Source: CAMNAO01 sp045605145 | GTDB lineage: Bacteria > Bacillota > Clostridia > Oscillospirales > Oscillospiraceae | Assembly (NCBI GenBank): GCA_045605145.1 | Contig: JAZUPH010000045.1 | Span: 1 to 9,191 of the forward strand | Length of the DNA stretch: 9,191 nucleotides | Direction: 5' to 3' | Shown here: positions 1-6,179 of the stretch, one piece after another | Numbering within the stretch: position 1 is the stretch's first letter | How the letters are laid out: each line of letters opens with the position of its first letter | Notes under the pieces: model-generated | Database searches by the model: none | Seen by the model: the letters and a program-made list of their open reading frames with translations, nothing else | Told to the model about the DNA's origin: nothing | Made by a program: the position numbers and the translations under genes

Positions 1-63
1 AACGGTTCGCAACGCACCCCCCACCTCACACACGCCACTGCACACCCACCGAAAGGAGACGCC
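1..63. other. Upstream spacer with RBS of the HD gene
   Basis: This is a C-rich stretch with no ORF and no hairpin followed by a U-run. The only functional element I can support is the Shine-Dalgarno AAAGGAG at 52-58, placed 5 nt before the ATG at 64. I see no convincing -35/-10 pair, so the promoter of the HD gene probably lies outside the window. Confidence 0.6.
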
Positions 64-657
64 ATGACACCGAACCAACTGCTTGAAATACTCGCCGTGG
101 CCGAGCGCCTTAAAAGCGTGACGCGCCACTGCGTCACCGCCGCCGGACGGCCGGAGAGCGTGGCCGAGCACAGCTGGCGCACGGCACTGATGGCCATGCT
201 CATCGGCGGTACGGAGGAGTTTCGCGGCCTTGATGTGAACAGAGTCATAAGAATGTGCCTTATCCACGACCTGGGTGAGGCCTTCACCGGGGACGTGCCC
301 ACCTTCCTGAAAAGCAGCGACGACGCCGAAACCGAGCAGCAGCATTTCAACCGCTGGGTGGACGGCTTCCCTGCCGCACAGAGGGAGGAGTTTCGCGCCC
401 TCATGACTGAGATGGACGCCATGGAAACGGCGGAGGCGAAGCTCTACAAGGCCATCGACAAGCTGGAGGCGGTCATACAGCACAACGAGTCGGACATCGC
501 AACCTGGCTGCCCCTGGAATACGAGCTGCAGCTTAACTACGGCCGGGAGAATGTGACCTTCTCCCCCTACATGACGGCGCTGAAGGCCGCCGTGGACGAG
601 GTGACGCGCGCCAAGATCGCCGCCGCCGGCGAAAACGCGGGGCAGGGCGATACATAA
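64..657 (+). CDS. HD-domain phosphohydrolase, YfbR/HDDC2-like (putative 5'-deoxynucleotidase)
   Basis: This is a 197-residue soluble protein with the metal-binding H...HD...D signature of the HD superfamily. H36 lies in 'AEHSWR', H68-D69 in 'IHDLGEAFTGDVPT' and D132 in 'AIDKLEA'. The glutamate and aspartate after the HD pair (E72, D77) are typical of the YfbR/HDDC2 branch (HD_3 family), whose characterised members remove phosphate from deoxynucleoside 5'-monophosphates. Length fits that family. Substrate is inferred from family only. The start is fixed by AAAGGAG at 52-58. The last ~15 residues are Ala/Gly-rich and probably disordered. It lies upstream of the aromatic operon's own promoter, so it is likely a separate transcription unit with no obvious pathway link. 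I found no good intrinsic terminator after it, so some read-through into the leader is possible. Confidence 0.85.
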   Translation: MTPNQLLEILAVAERLKSVTRHCVTAAGRPESVAEHSWRTALMAMLIGGTEEFRGLDVNRVIRMCLIHDLGEAFTGDVPTFLKSSDDAETEQQHFNRWVDGFPAAQREEFRALMTEMDAMETAEAKLYKAIDKLEAVIQHNESDIATWLPLEYELQLNYGRENVTFSPYMTALKAAVDEVTRAKIAAAGENAGQGDT

Positions 658-717
658 TTTGCGCCTTTGCATGGAAAAGACCGGCGCGAAAAACCGTGAT
701 TTTGTGAAAATTGATGG

Positions 718-746
718 TTGACAATCGGTTTGTATGGGCATAAAAT
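718..746 (+). promoter_or_regulatory. Sigma-A type promoter of the aromatic operon
   Basis: A perfect -35 box TTGACA (718-723) is followed by a 17-nt spacer and a -10 box TAAAAT (741-746), one mismatch from TATAAT. Upstream DNA (about 689-715) is A/T-rich for this genome and could act as an UP element. Transcription would start near 752-754, leaving about 30 nt before the leader peptide ATG at 782. Its position just before a leader peptide and attenuator supports it as the operon promoter. No operator palindrome overlaps it. Confidence 0.85.
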
Positions 747-781
747 CACAGCATGTCCACACAGTTTGTGAGGTTAGTGTA

Positions 782-832
782 ATGAAGAATATTTGCAGCG
801 CATACTTTTATTACTTTTACTTTACCGTGTAA
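782..832 (+). CDS. Tyr/Phe leader peptide of the aromatic operon
   Basis: This 16-residue ORF reads MKNICSAYFYYFYFTV and then TAA (830-832). Codons 8-14 (803-823) are seven consecutive aromatic codons: TAC TTT TAT TAC TTT TAC TTT, four Tyr and three Phe, with no Trp. GTGAGG (768-773) gives a Shine-Dalgarno 8 nt before the ATG. The ORF begins about 30 nt after the predicted transcription start and its 3' half forms strand 1 of an RNA hairpin that competes with an antiterminator. By analogy with the phe and trp leader peptides, its role is to make the ribosome stall when charged tRNA-Tyr or tRNA-Phe is scarce, not to act as a free peptide. It is far below normal gene-calling length. Identification rests on codon content, RBS, promoter spacing and attenuator architecture, which all agree. 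Confidence 0.9.
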   Translation: MKNICSAYFYYFYFTV

Positions 833-925
833 AACATGGTAAGGTAATTTGTGATGCGCGCGGATATCTTATAGATTTCGTAAACCCGATGCGGCACAGG
901 TTACTGTGCCGCATCTTTTTTATTT
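795..925 (+). promoter_or_regulatory. Ribosome-mediated transcription attenuator (pause hairpin / antiterminator / terminator)
   Basis: Three alternative pairings are visible. Pause (1:2): 817-829 pairs with 835-847 over 13 contiguous bp (two G-U) around loop UAAAA, with an outer helix 798-803:854-859 (GCGCAT/ATGCGC). Antiterminator (2:3): 843-853 pairs with 895-905 over 11 contiguous bp (G-U at 843-905, 848-900 and 849-899), plus 856-858:890-892. Terminator (3:4): 888-899:904-915. Strand 1 lies in the Tyr/Phe codons and the leader stop codon is in the pause-hairpin loop. A ribosome stalled at 803-823 would mask strand 1 and free 843-853 to capture 895-905, breaking the terminator. A ribosome reaching the stop codon at 830, or an untranslated leader, would favour termination. 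Pairings were read by eye; energies were not computed. Confidence 0.85.
888..921 (+). terminator. Intrinsic terminator of the attenuator
   Basis: The stem is a perfect 12 bp, GATGCGGCACAG (888-899) with CTGTGCCGCATC (904-915), closed by the four-base loop GTTA and followed by six T residues (916-921). It lies 43 nt before the aroF start and within the leader transcript, so it would stop transcription before the structural genes unless the 843-853:895-905 antiterminator forms. Confidence 0.93.
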
Positions 926-963
926 GTACATCCCTATTTCATTCACAGCGGAGGAGTATTATA

Positions 964-1968
964 ATGATAGTCGTACTTAAGCACAATGTTGACCACAACA
1001 AGCAGGATCAGCTCGCCCACTGGCTCCAGGCCCAGGGCGTTGGCGTGCATCTGTATGAGGGGCATTACCAGACCGTTATCGGCCTTATCGGCGACACCAC
1101 CCATGTGGACATGGATCTTATCGCCAGCCTTGACATCGTTGACTCGGTCAAGCGGGTGTCCGACCCCTTCAAGTGCTGCAACCGCAAGTTCCACCCCGAG
1201 GACAGCGTTATAAATGTGGGCGATGTGAAGATCGGCGGCGGCAATTTCGTTATGATCGCCGGCCCCTGCTCTGTGGAGACGGAGGAGCAGATACTTCAGG
1301 TGGCCCGCGCTGTCAAGGCCGCCGGCGCCAATATGCTGCGCGGCGGCGCATTCAAGCCCCGCACTTCACCCTACGACTTCCAGGGACTGAAGGCCACGGG
1401 TCTTGAGCTGTTGAAGATCGCCCGGGCAGAGACCGGCCTTCCCATCGTCAGTGAGGTCATGGGCGTCAACGATCTGCCCCTTTTCGAGGATGTGGACATG
1501 GTCCAGATCGGCGCGCGGAATATGCAGAATTTCGACCTGCTGCGTGAAATTGGCAAGCTCAGAAAGCCGGTGCTTCTAAAGCGCGGCCTTGCCAACACAC
1601 TTAAAGAGCTGCTTATGAGCGCCGAGTACATCATGGCCGGCGGCAACGAACAGATCGTCCTGTGTGAGCGGGGCATCCGCACCTTCGACGACTACACCCG
1701 CAACACGCTGGATCTTGCCGCGGTGCCCATGCTGCGTGAGCTGACTCATCTGCCCATCATCATCGACCCCAGCCACGCCACCGGCATCGCCCGCCTTGTG
1801 CGCCCCATGGCGCTGGCAGGCACCGCCTGCGGGGCGGACGGCCTGATTATCGAGGTGCATAACGATCCCCTCCATGCTCTGTGCGACGGCGCCCAGTCAC
1901 TGCGCCCGGATGAGTACGCCCTTCTGGTGGAGGATGTAATGCGCGTCAGAGAGGTCGTGAAGCCATGA
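964..1968 (+). CDS. aroF: 3-deoxy-7-phosphoheptulonate (DAHP) synthase with N-terminal regulatory domain
   Basis: This cytoplasmic enzyme condenses PEP and erythrose-4-phosphate into DAHP, the first step of the shikimate pathway. The protein has 334 residues and closely resembles the Thermotoga/Bacillus-type enzyme. Residues 1-70 form the ferredoxin-like regulatory domain, which in the Thermotoga enzyme mediates Tyr/Phe inhibition. The catalytic barrel follows, with 'IAGPCSVE' (98-105), 'GGAFKPRTSPYDFQG' (127-141), 'QIGARNMQNF' (181-190), 'CERGIRTF' (234-241) and 'DPSHATG' (268-274). Likely metal ligands are C102, H271, E297 and D308. The start at 964 is chosen because GGAGG (950-954) lies 9 nt upstream and homologues begin 'MIVVLK'. 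The frame stays open back to a TTG at 793, but that stretch is the leader/attenuator. The stop overlaps tyrA by 4 nt. Confidence 0.96.
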   Translation: MIVVLKHNVDHNKQDQLAHWLQAQGVGVHLYEGHYQTVIGLIGDTTHVDMDLIASLDIVDSVKRVSDPFKCCNRKFHPEDSVINVGDVKIGGGNFVMIAGPCSVETEEQILQVARAVKAAGANMLRGGAFKPRTSPYDFQGLKATGLELLKIARAETGLPIVSEVMGVNDLPLFEDVDMVQIGARNMQNFDLLREIGKLRKPVLLKRGLANTLKELLMSAEYIMAGGNEQIVLCERGIRTFDDYTRNTLDLAAVPMLRELTHLPIIIDPSHATGIARLVRPMALAGTACGADGLIIEVHNDPLHALCDGAQSLRPDEYALLVEDVMRVREVVKP

Positions 1969-2798
1969 CGGTGGGTATAGCGGCACTGGGCCTTATCGGC
2001 GGCTCTTTCGCCAGGGCCTATCACGAGGCGGGGCATAAGGTGCTCGCCTGGGACATAGACCGCAGCATACTTGATTTTGCCATCATGGACGGCGCGGTGG
2101 ACGAAGAGCTTGGCGAGGATAATATCGGCAGCTGCGACCTTGTCCTCATCTGCATCTACCCCATGGGCGCTGTGGCGTATTTTGAGAAAATGGCGCCCCA
2201 CATCGGCACAAAGCCCCTGGTCATCGACTGCTGCGGCACCAAAAGACTTGTGTGTGAGCGCTGCTTTGCCATCGCCGCAGAGCATGGCATCACATATCTG
2301 GGCGGCCACCCCATGGCGGGCACCCACAACTCCGGCTATAAATACAGCAGGGCCGATATGTTCCACCGGGCGCCCATGGTGCTGGTGCCGGAGAGCTTTG
2401 ACAGCATTGAGCTGCTTGACAGGGCGGAAAAGCTGCTGTCCCCTGCGGGCTTCGGCAGCTATTCGCTCACCACCGCCCGGGAGCATGACAGGATGATAGC
2501 CTTCACCTCCCAGATGGCGCATCTGGTGTCCAACGCCTATATAAAAAGCCCCACCGCCCGGGGGCACAAGGGCTTCTCCGCCGGCAGCTACAAGGATCTG
2601 ACCCGTGTGGCATGGCTCAACCCCACCATGTGGGCTCAGCTGTTTATGGAGAATAAAGACTGCCTTATTGATGAGCTTGACTGCTTTATCGCCTCACTGA
2701 ACGAATACAGGGCGGCGATGGAGGGCGGCGACCTTGAGGGCCTGACCCGTCTGCTTGACGAGGGGCGCAGAATTAAAGAGGAGGTAGACGGCAGATGA
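1965..2798 (+). CDS. tyrA: Prephenate dehydrogenase (single-domain, no ACT)
   Basis: The protein oxidatively decarboxylates prephenate to 4-hydroxyphenylpyruvate for tyrosine synthesis. It has 277 residues. Residues 1-160 are a Rossmann fold beginning 'GIAALGLIGGSFA', with an acidic residue after strand 2 (D30 in 'LAWDID') that suggests NAD+. The signature 'GGHPMAGTHNSG' (113-124) carries the expected catalytic H115. The helical C-terminal half has H186 and 'KDLTRVAWLNPTMW' (210-223), with R214 and W223 matching substrate-site residues of the family. The first Gly of the usual GxGxxG is Ala7. The chain ends after the dimerisation domain, so the ACT domain of Bacillus-type TyrA is absent. Arogenate use cannot be excluded. 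The start ATG overlaps the aroF stop (ATGA) with GAGG at 1951-1954; the end overlaps aroB. Confidence 0.93.
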   Translation: MTVGIAALGLIGGSFARAYHEAGHKVLAWDIDRSILDFAIMDGAVDEELGEDNIGSCDLVLICIYPMGAVAYFEKMAPHIGTKPLVIDCCGTKRLVCERCFAIAAEHGITYLGGHPMAGTHNSGYKYSRADMFHRAPMVLVPESFDSIELLDRAEKLLSPAGFGSYSLTTAREHDRMIAFTSQMAHLVSNAYIKSPTARGHKGFSAGSYKDLTRVAWLNPTMWAQLFMENKDCLIDELDCFIASLNEYRAAMEGGDLEGLTRLLDEGRRIKEEVDGR

Positions 2799-3853
2799 CA
2801 GTGGTGCGCGTCACCGCATCGCGGGATTATGATGTGCTGATACAGCCCGGCATCCTTGACAGGCTGGGCGAGCTGTCGGCGTGCGTACACCGCCCGTGCA
2901 GGGCGGCACTGGTGTCCGACAGCAATGTGTGGCCCCTCTACGGCGGCAGGGCGGAGGCATCCCTGCGCCGCGCCGGGTTTGAGCCGGTGCATTTCCTGTT
3001 CCCCGCCGGCGAGGAATCGAAGAATCTTGACACATACGCCGCGCTGTTAAACTTCCTTGCCGAAAACCGCCTGAGCCGCAGTGACCTGATCGTCGCCCTG
3101 GGCGGCGGCGTGACGGGTGACATGGCGGGCTTTGCCGCCGCCACCTATATGCGCGGGATAGAGTTTATACAGGTGCCCACCACACTGCTTGCCATGGTGG
3201 ACTCCTCCGTGGGCGGCAAGACCGCCGTTGACCTGCCCGCGGGCAAAAATCTGGTGGGCAGCTTTCATCAGCCATCTTTGGTGCTGTGCGACACGGATGT
3301 GCTGCACAGCCTTGACCGGGCGGTCTACCGCGACGGCTGCAGCGAGGTTATAAAGTACGGCCTTCTGGGTGACGCGGACTTCTTTTACCGCCTTGCCGCC
3401 ACTCCCGTCAGTGAGCAGGCGGAGTATGTCATCACCCGCTGTGTGACCATGAAGCGGGACCTTGTGGCGCAGGATGAGTTTGACACCGGCGCCCGCCGAC
3501 TTTTGAATCTGGGGCACACCTTCGGCCACGCGGTGGAGGCGCTGAGCGATTACAGCATCTCCCACGGCAGCGCCGTTGCCATCGGCATGGCGATAATTTC
3601 CCGTGCCGCGGCGGCTATGGGCTATTGCGACGCCGCCCTGCCCCCTGCTGTGGAGGATATTCTCAATAAGTACGCCCTGCCCACAAAGTCGCCCTACAGC
3701 GCCCGTGAGATACACAGCCTTGCCATGAACGATAAAAAAATCGCCGATGCGAAAATGCACCTTGTGGTGCCCCGCAGCATCGGACAGTGCAGTATAGAAG
3801 CCATCAGTGTCAGCGCGGCTCTCGACTGGCTGCGCGCCGGGGGAACAGAATGA
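2795..3853 (+). CDS. aroB: 3-dehydroquinate synthase
   Basis: This NAD+- and divalent-metal-dependent enzyme cyclises DAHP to 3-dehydroquinate, step 2 of the pathway. It has 352 residues, normal for bacterial AroB. The NAD-binding region carries 'ALGGGVTGDMAGF' (101-113) and 'PTTLLAMVDSSVGGKTAVD' (128-146), followed by 'KNLVGSFHQP' (151-160). Probable zinc ligands are E184 in 'SEVIKYG', H241 in 'NLGHTFGHAVE' and H257 in 'SHGSAVAIGM'; the 16-residue gap between the two His matches the family. The start overlaps the tyrA stop in ATGA, with a strong GAGGAGG at 2778-2784. The end overlaps aroA by 4 nt, so translation is probably coupled. Nothing in the protein is unusual. Confidence 0.97.
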   Translation: MTVVRVTASRDYDVLIQPGILDRLGELSACVHRPCRAALVSDSNVWPLYGGRAEASLRRAGFEPVHFLFPAGEESKNLDTYAALLNFLAENRLSRSDLIVALGGGVTGDMAGFAAATYMRGIEFIQVPTTLLAMVDSSVGGKTAVDLPAGKNLVGSFHQPSLVLCDTDVLHSLDRAVYRDGCSEVIKYGLLGDADFFYRLAATPVSEQAEYVITRCVTMKRDLVAQDEFDTGARRLLNLGHTFGHAVEALSDYSISHGSAVAIGMAIISRAAAAMGYCDAALPPAVEDILNKYALPTKSPYSAREIHSLAMNDKKIADAKMHLVVPRSIGQCSIEAISVSAALDWLRAGGTE

Positions 3854-5109
3854 ACATCACCTTAGCGCCCGGGCCGCGCAACGGCCGGGTGAGCATCCCG
3901 TCCTCAAAATCGTATATGCACCGCCTTCTCATCGCGGCGGCGCTGGGCACTGAACCCACAACCGTGGAGTGTGACGGTCTTTCCGCCGACATTTGGGCCA
4001 CCGCGGGCTGCCTTCGCGCCCTCGGTGCCGGGGTCGAGCCATTGGGTGAGGGCGCATTCCGCGTCGCGCCCGTAATTGCCCCGCCGGATGGGGTCTGCCG
4101 CCTTGACTGTATGGAGAGCGGGTCGACCCTGCGCTTCATGCTGCCTGTTGTGGGCGCACTGGGCGTGACGGCGGAGCTTAAGATGTCCGGCCGCCTGCCC
4201 CAAAGACCCATCGCGCCCCTTGACGCTGTTCTGCGTGATCACGGCATGACCGTGGAAAAGCGCGGGGACAGCCTATTCTGTTCCGGCAGACTCAGCCCCG
4301 GCGACTATTCCATCCCGGGGGACGTATCCTCCCAGTATGTTACGGGTCTTCTCATGGCGCTGCCCCTTCTGGACGGGGACAGCCGCCTTGATGTCACGGG
4401 CAGGGTGGAGTCGGCATCCTACATTAAAATGACGGAGGATGTGCTTTATAGAGCCGGTGTAACTCTCCAAAAAAGCGGCAGCGGGTACCGTATCCCCGGC
4501 CATCAGCGCGCCCGTATGCCCCAAATCGTCCGTGCCGAGACCGACTGGTCAAACGCTGCGTTTTTCCTGTGCATGGGCGCCCTGTCCGATGAGGGCGTGA
4601 CTCTCCCGGGTCTGAGCGTGGACACGGCACAGGGTGATAAAGCCGTGCTGGACATCCTGCGGCGCATGGGCGCCGATGTGAGGGTGAGCCATGAGGGCGT
4701 CACCGTAAAAAGGGCCGAGCTTCACGGCGTCACCATTGACGCATCCGACATACCCGACCTTATCCCCGTGCTGTCCGTGACTGCCGCCGCCGCAAAGGGA
4801 GAGACCCGGGTCATAAACGCCGCCCGCCTGCGCCTTAAAGAGTCGGACCGGCTGGAAAGCACCGCCGATCTGCTCACCAATCTGGGCGCGGATGTCACCG
4901 TGTTGGAGGATGGGCTTATCATCCGCGGCGGCAAAACCCTCACCGGCGGCACCGTGTCATCATGGAACGACCACCGCATCGCAATGAGCGCCGCGGTTGC
5001 GGCCTGCGCCGCATCGGGCCCGGTCACAGTCGCCGTCAGCGAGTGTGTCAATAAATCCTACCCCCGCTTCTGGGCGGATCTTGAAGCATTGAAAGGAGCC
5101 GAATTATGA
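3850..5109 (+). CDS. aroA: 3-phosphoshikimate 1-carboxyvinyltransferase (EPSP synthase)
   Basis: The enzyme transfers the enolpyruvyl group of PEP to shikimate-3-phosphate, step 6. It has 419 residues with the two-lobed architecture of the family. Visible motifs are 'SKSYMHRLLIAAAL' (19-32; K20, S21, R25), 'ESGSTLRFMLP' (89-99), 'GRLPQRPIAPL' (114-124), 'SSQYVTG' (160-166), 'TDWSNAAFF' (231-239), 'IPDLIPVL' (301-308, D303), 'LKESDRL' (329-335, E331), 'NDHRIAMS' (373-380) and 'CVNKSYPRF' (399-407, K402). D303 and E331 keep the 28-residue spacing of the E. coli D313/E341 pair. The Gly at the position linked to glyphosate sensitivity is kept (G91) but sits in SGST, not AGTA; sensitivity cannot be predicted. 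The start at 3850 overlaps the aroB stop; an in-frame upstream extension to 3787 lies inside aroB and lacks family similarity. The SD is weak (GGGGGA), suggesting coupling. Confidence 0.97.
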   Translation: MNITLAPGPRNGRVSIPSSKSYMHRLLIAAALGTEPTTVECDGLSADIWATAGCLRALGAGVEPLGEGAFRVAPVIAPPDGVCRLDCMESGSTLRFMLPVVGALGVTAELKMSGRLPQRPIAPLDAVLRDHGMTVEKRGDSLFCSGRLSPGDYSIPGDVSSQYVTGLLMALPLLDGDSRLDVTGRVESASYIKMTEDVLYRAGVTLQKSGSGYRIPGHQRARMPQIVRAETDWSNAAFFLCMGALSDEGVTLPGLSVDTAQGDKAVLDILRRMGADVRVSHEGVTVKRAELHGVTIDASDIPDLIPVLSVTAAAAKGETRVINAARLRLKESDRLESTADLLTNLGADVTVLEDGLIIRGGKTLTGGTVSSWNDHRIAMSAAVAACAASGPVTVAVSECVNKSYPRFWADLEALKGAEL

Positions 5110-6179
5110 GCAGCAGCTACGGAAGCAGCCTTCGCCTGACGATTTTCGGGCAGAGCCATTCCGCCGGCATCGGCGTGACCGTTGAGGGTCTGCCCCCCGG
5201 GGAAAAAGTGGATATGGAGCGGCTGCAGCGTTTCCTTGACCGCCGCGCCCCGGGCAGGAACGCCCTGAGTACCCAAAGGAAAGAGGCGGATGCGCCCCGG
5301 TTCCTCTCCGGACTTAAAGACGGCGTTACCTGCGGCGCGCCCCTGTGCGCCGTGATTATGAATACCGACGCCAGAAGCGGCGACTATGCCCCCTTTGCCC
5401 ATACGCCCCGACCGGGTCACGCTGACTACACCGCCGCGGTGAAATACGCCGGCGCACAGGACGCGGCCGGCGGCGGACACTTCTCCGGCCGGCTCACGGC
5501 GCCATTGTGCATCGCCGGCGGCATCGCGATACAGCTTCTGGAGAGGGAGGGTATCCGGATCATCTCCCGCATCGCCTCCATCGGCGGCATTGAGGATACC
5601 GCGCCCCTCACGGAGAGCACGGCGCATAAACCCTTCCCCGTAGTCACCGACAGCCTTGCCGAGAAGATGCAGGGCCTTATCGCCGCCGCCCGTGACCGGG
5701 GGGACAGCGTTGGCGGCGTCGTGGAATGTGCCGTCCTGGGCGTGCCGGCGGGTCTGGGTGACCCTATGTTTGACGGCATGGAGAACCGCATCGCCTCCAT
5801 CGTCTTCGGCATCCCCGCCGTAAAGGGCGTTCAGTTCGGTGCAGGCTTCGCCGCGGCGAAAATGCGCGGCAGTGAGAATAACGACCCCTTCACCGTGGAA
5901 AACGGGCGCATCGTCACCGAAACCAACAACTGCGGCGGCATTCTTGGCGGCATCACCACCGGCATGCCCATCACCTTCAGCGCCGCATTCAAGCCCACCC
6001 CCTCCATCTCAAAAACCCAGCGCAGCGTGGACATGGACACCATGCAGCCGGCAGAGCTGGAGATCGGCGGGCGTCACGACCCATGCGTTGCGGTGCGTGC
6101 CGTCCCCGTGGTTGAGGCGGCTGCCGCCATCGCCGTGTACGACGCCCTTTTGGAGCAGCGAAAATATGGGAGGATATGA
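5106..6179 (+). CDS. aroC: Chorismate synthase
   Basis: The enzyme removes phosphate from EPSP with an anti-1,4-elimination to give chorismate, using reduced FMN. It has 357 residues. Signatures run in order: 'FGQSHSAGIG' (14-23; H18), 'RRAPGR' (46-51), 'RPGHADYT' (102-109; H105), 'GGGHFSGRLTA' (122-132), 'NNCGGILGGITTGMPI' (274-289), 'FKPTPSISKTQ' (295-305) and 'GRHDPCVAVRAVPVVEA' (322-338; D325). The first motif differs from the usual FGESHG by E to Q and final G to S; I recall the same variant in other Clostridia. There is no fused flavin reductase domain, so reduced FMN must come from elsewhere. AAAGGAG (5092-5098) lies 7 nt before the ATG, which overlaps the aroA stop (ATGA). Confidence 0.96.
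   Translation: MSSSYGSSLRLTIFGQSHSAGIGVTVEGLPPGEKVDMERLQRFLDRRAPGRNALSTQRKEADAPRFLSGLKDGVTCGAPLCAVIMNTDARSGDYAPFAHTPRPGHADYTAAVKYAGAQDAAGGGHFSGRLTAPLCIAGGIAIQLLEREGIRIISRIASIGGIEDTAPLTESTAHKPFPVVTDSLAEKMQGLIAAARDRGDSVGGVVECAVLGVPAGLGDPMFDGMENRIASIVFGIPAVKGVQFGAGFAAAKMRGSENNDPFTVENGRIVTETNNCGGILGGITTGMPITFSAAFKPTPSISKTQRSVDMDTMQPAELEIGGRHDPCVAVRAVPVVEAAAAIAVYDALLEQRKYGRI

Noticed and set aside
658..690. Candidate terminator after the HD gene (GCGCC 661-665 with GGCGC 683-687)
   Set aside because: The stem is only 5 bp with a 17-nt loop and no U-run follows, so it is too weak to call.
793..963. In-frame N-terminal extension of aroF starting at TTG 793
   Set aside because: The region contains the attenuator and terminator, has no SD for the TTG, and family members begin at the equivalent of M964, which has GGAGG 9 nt upstream.
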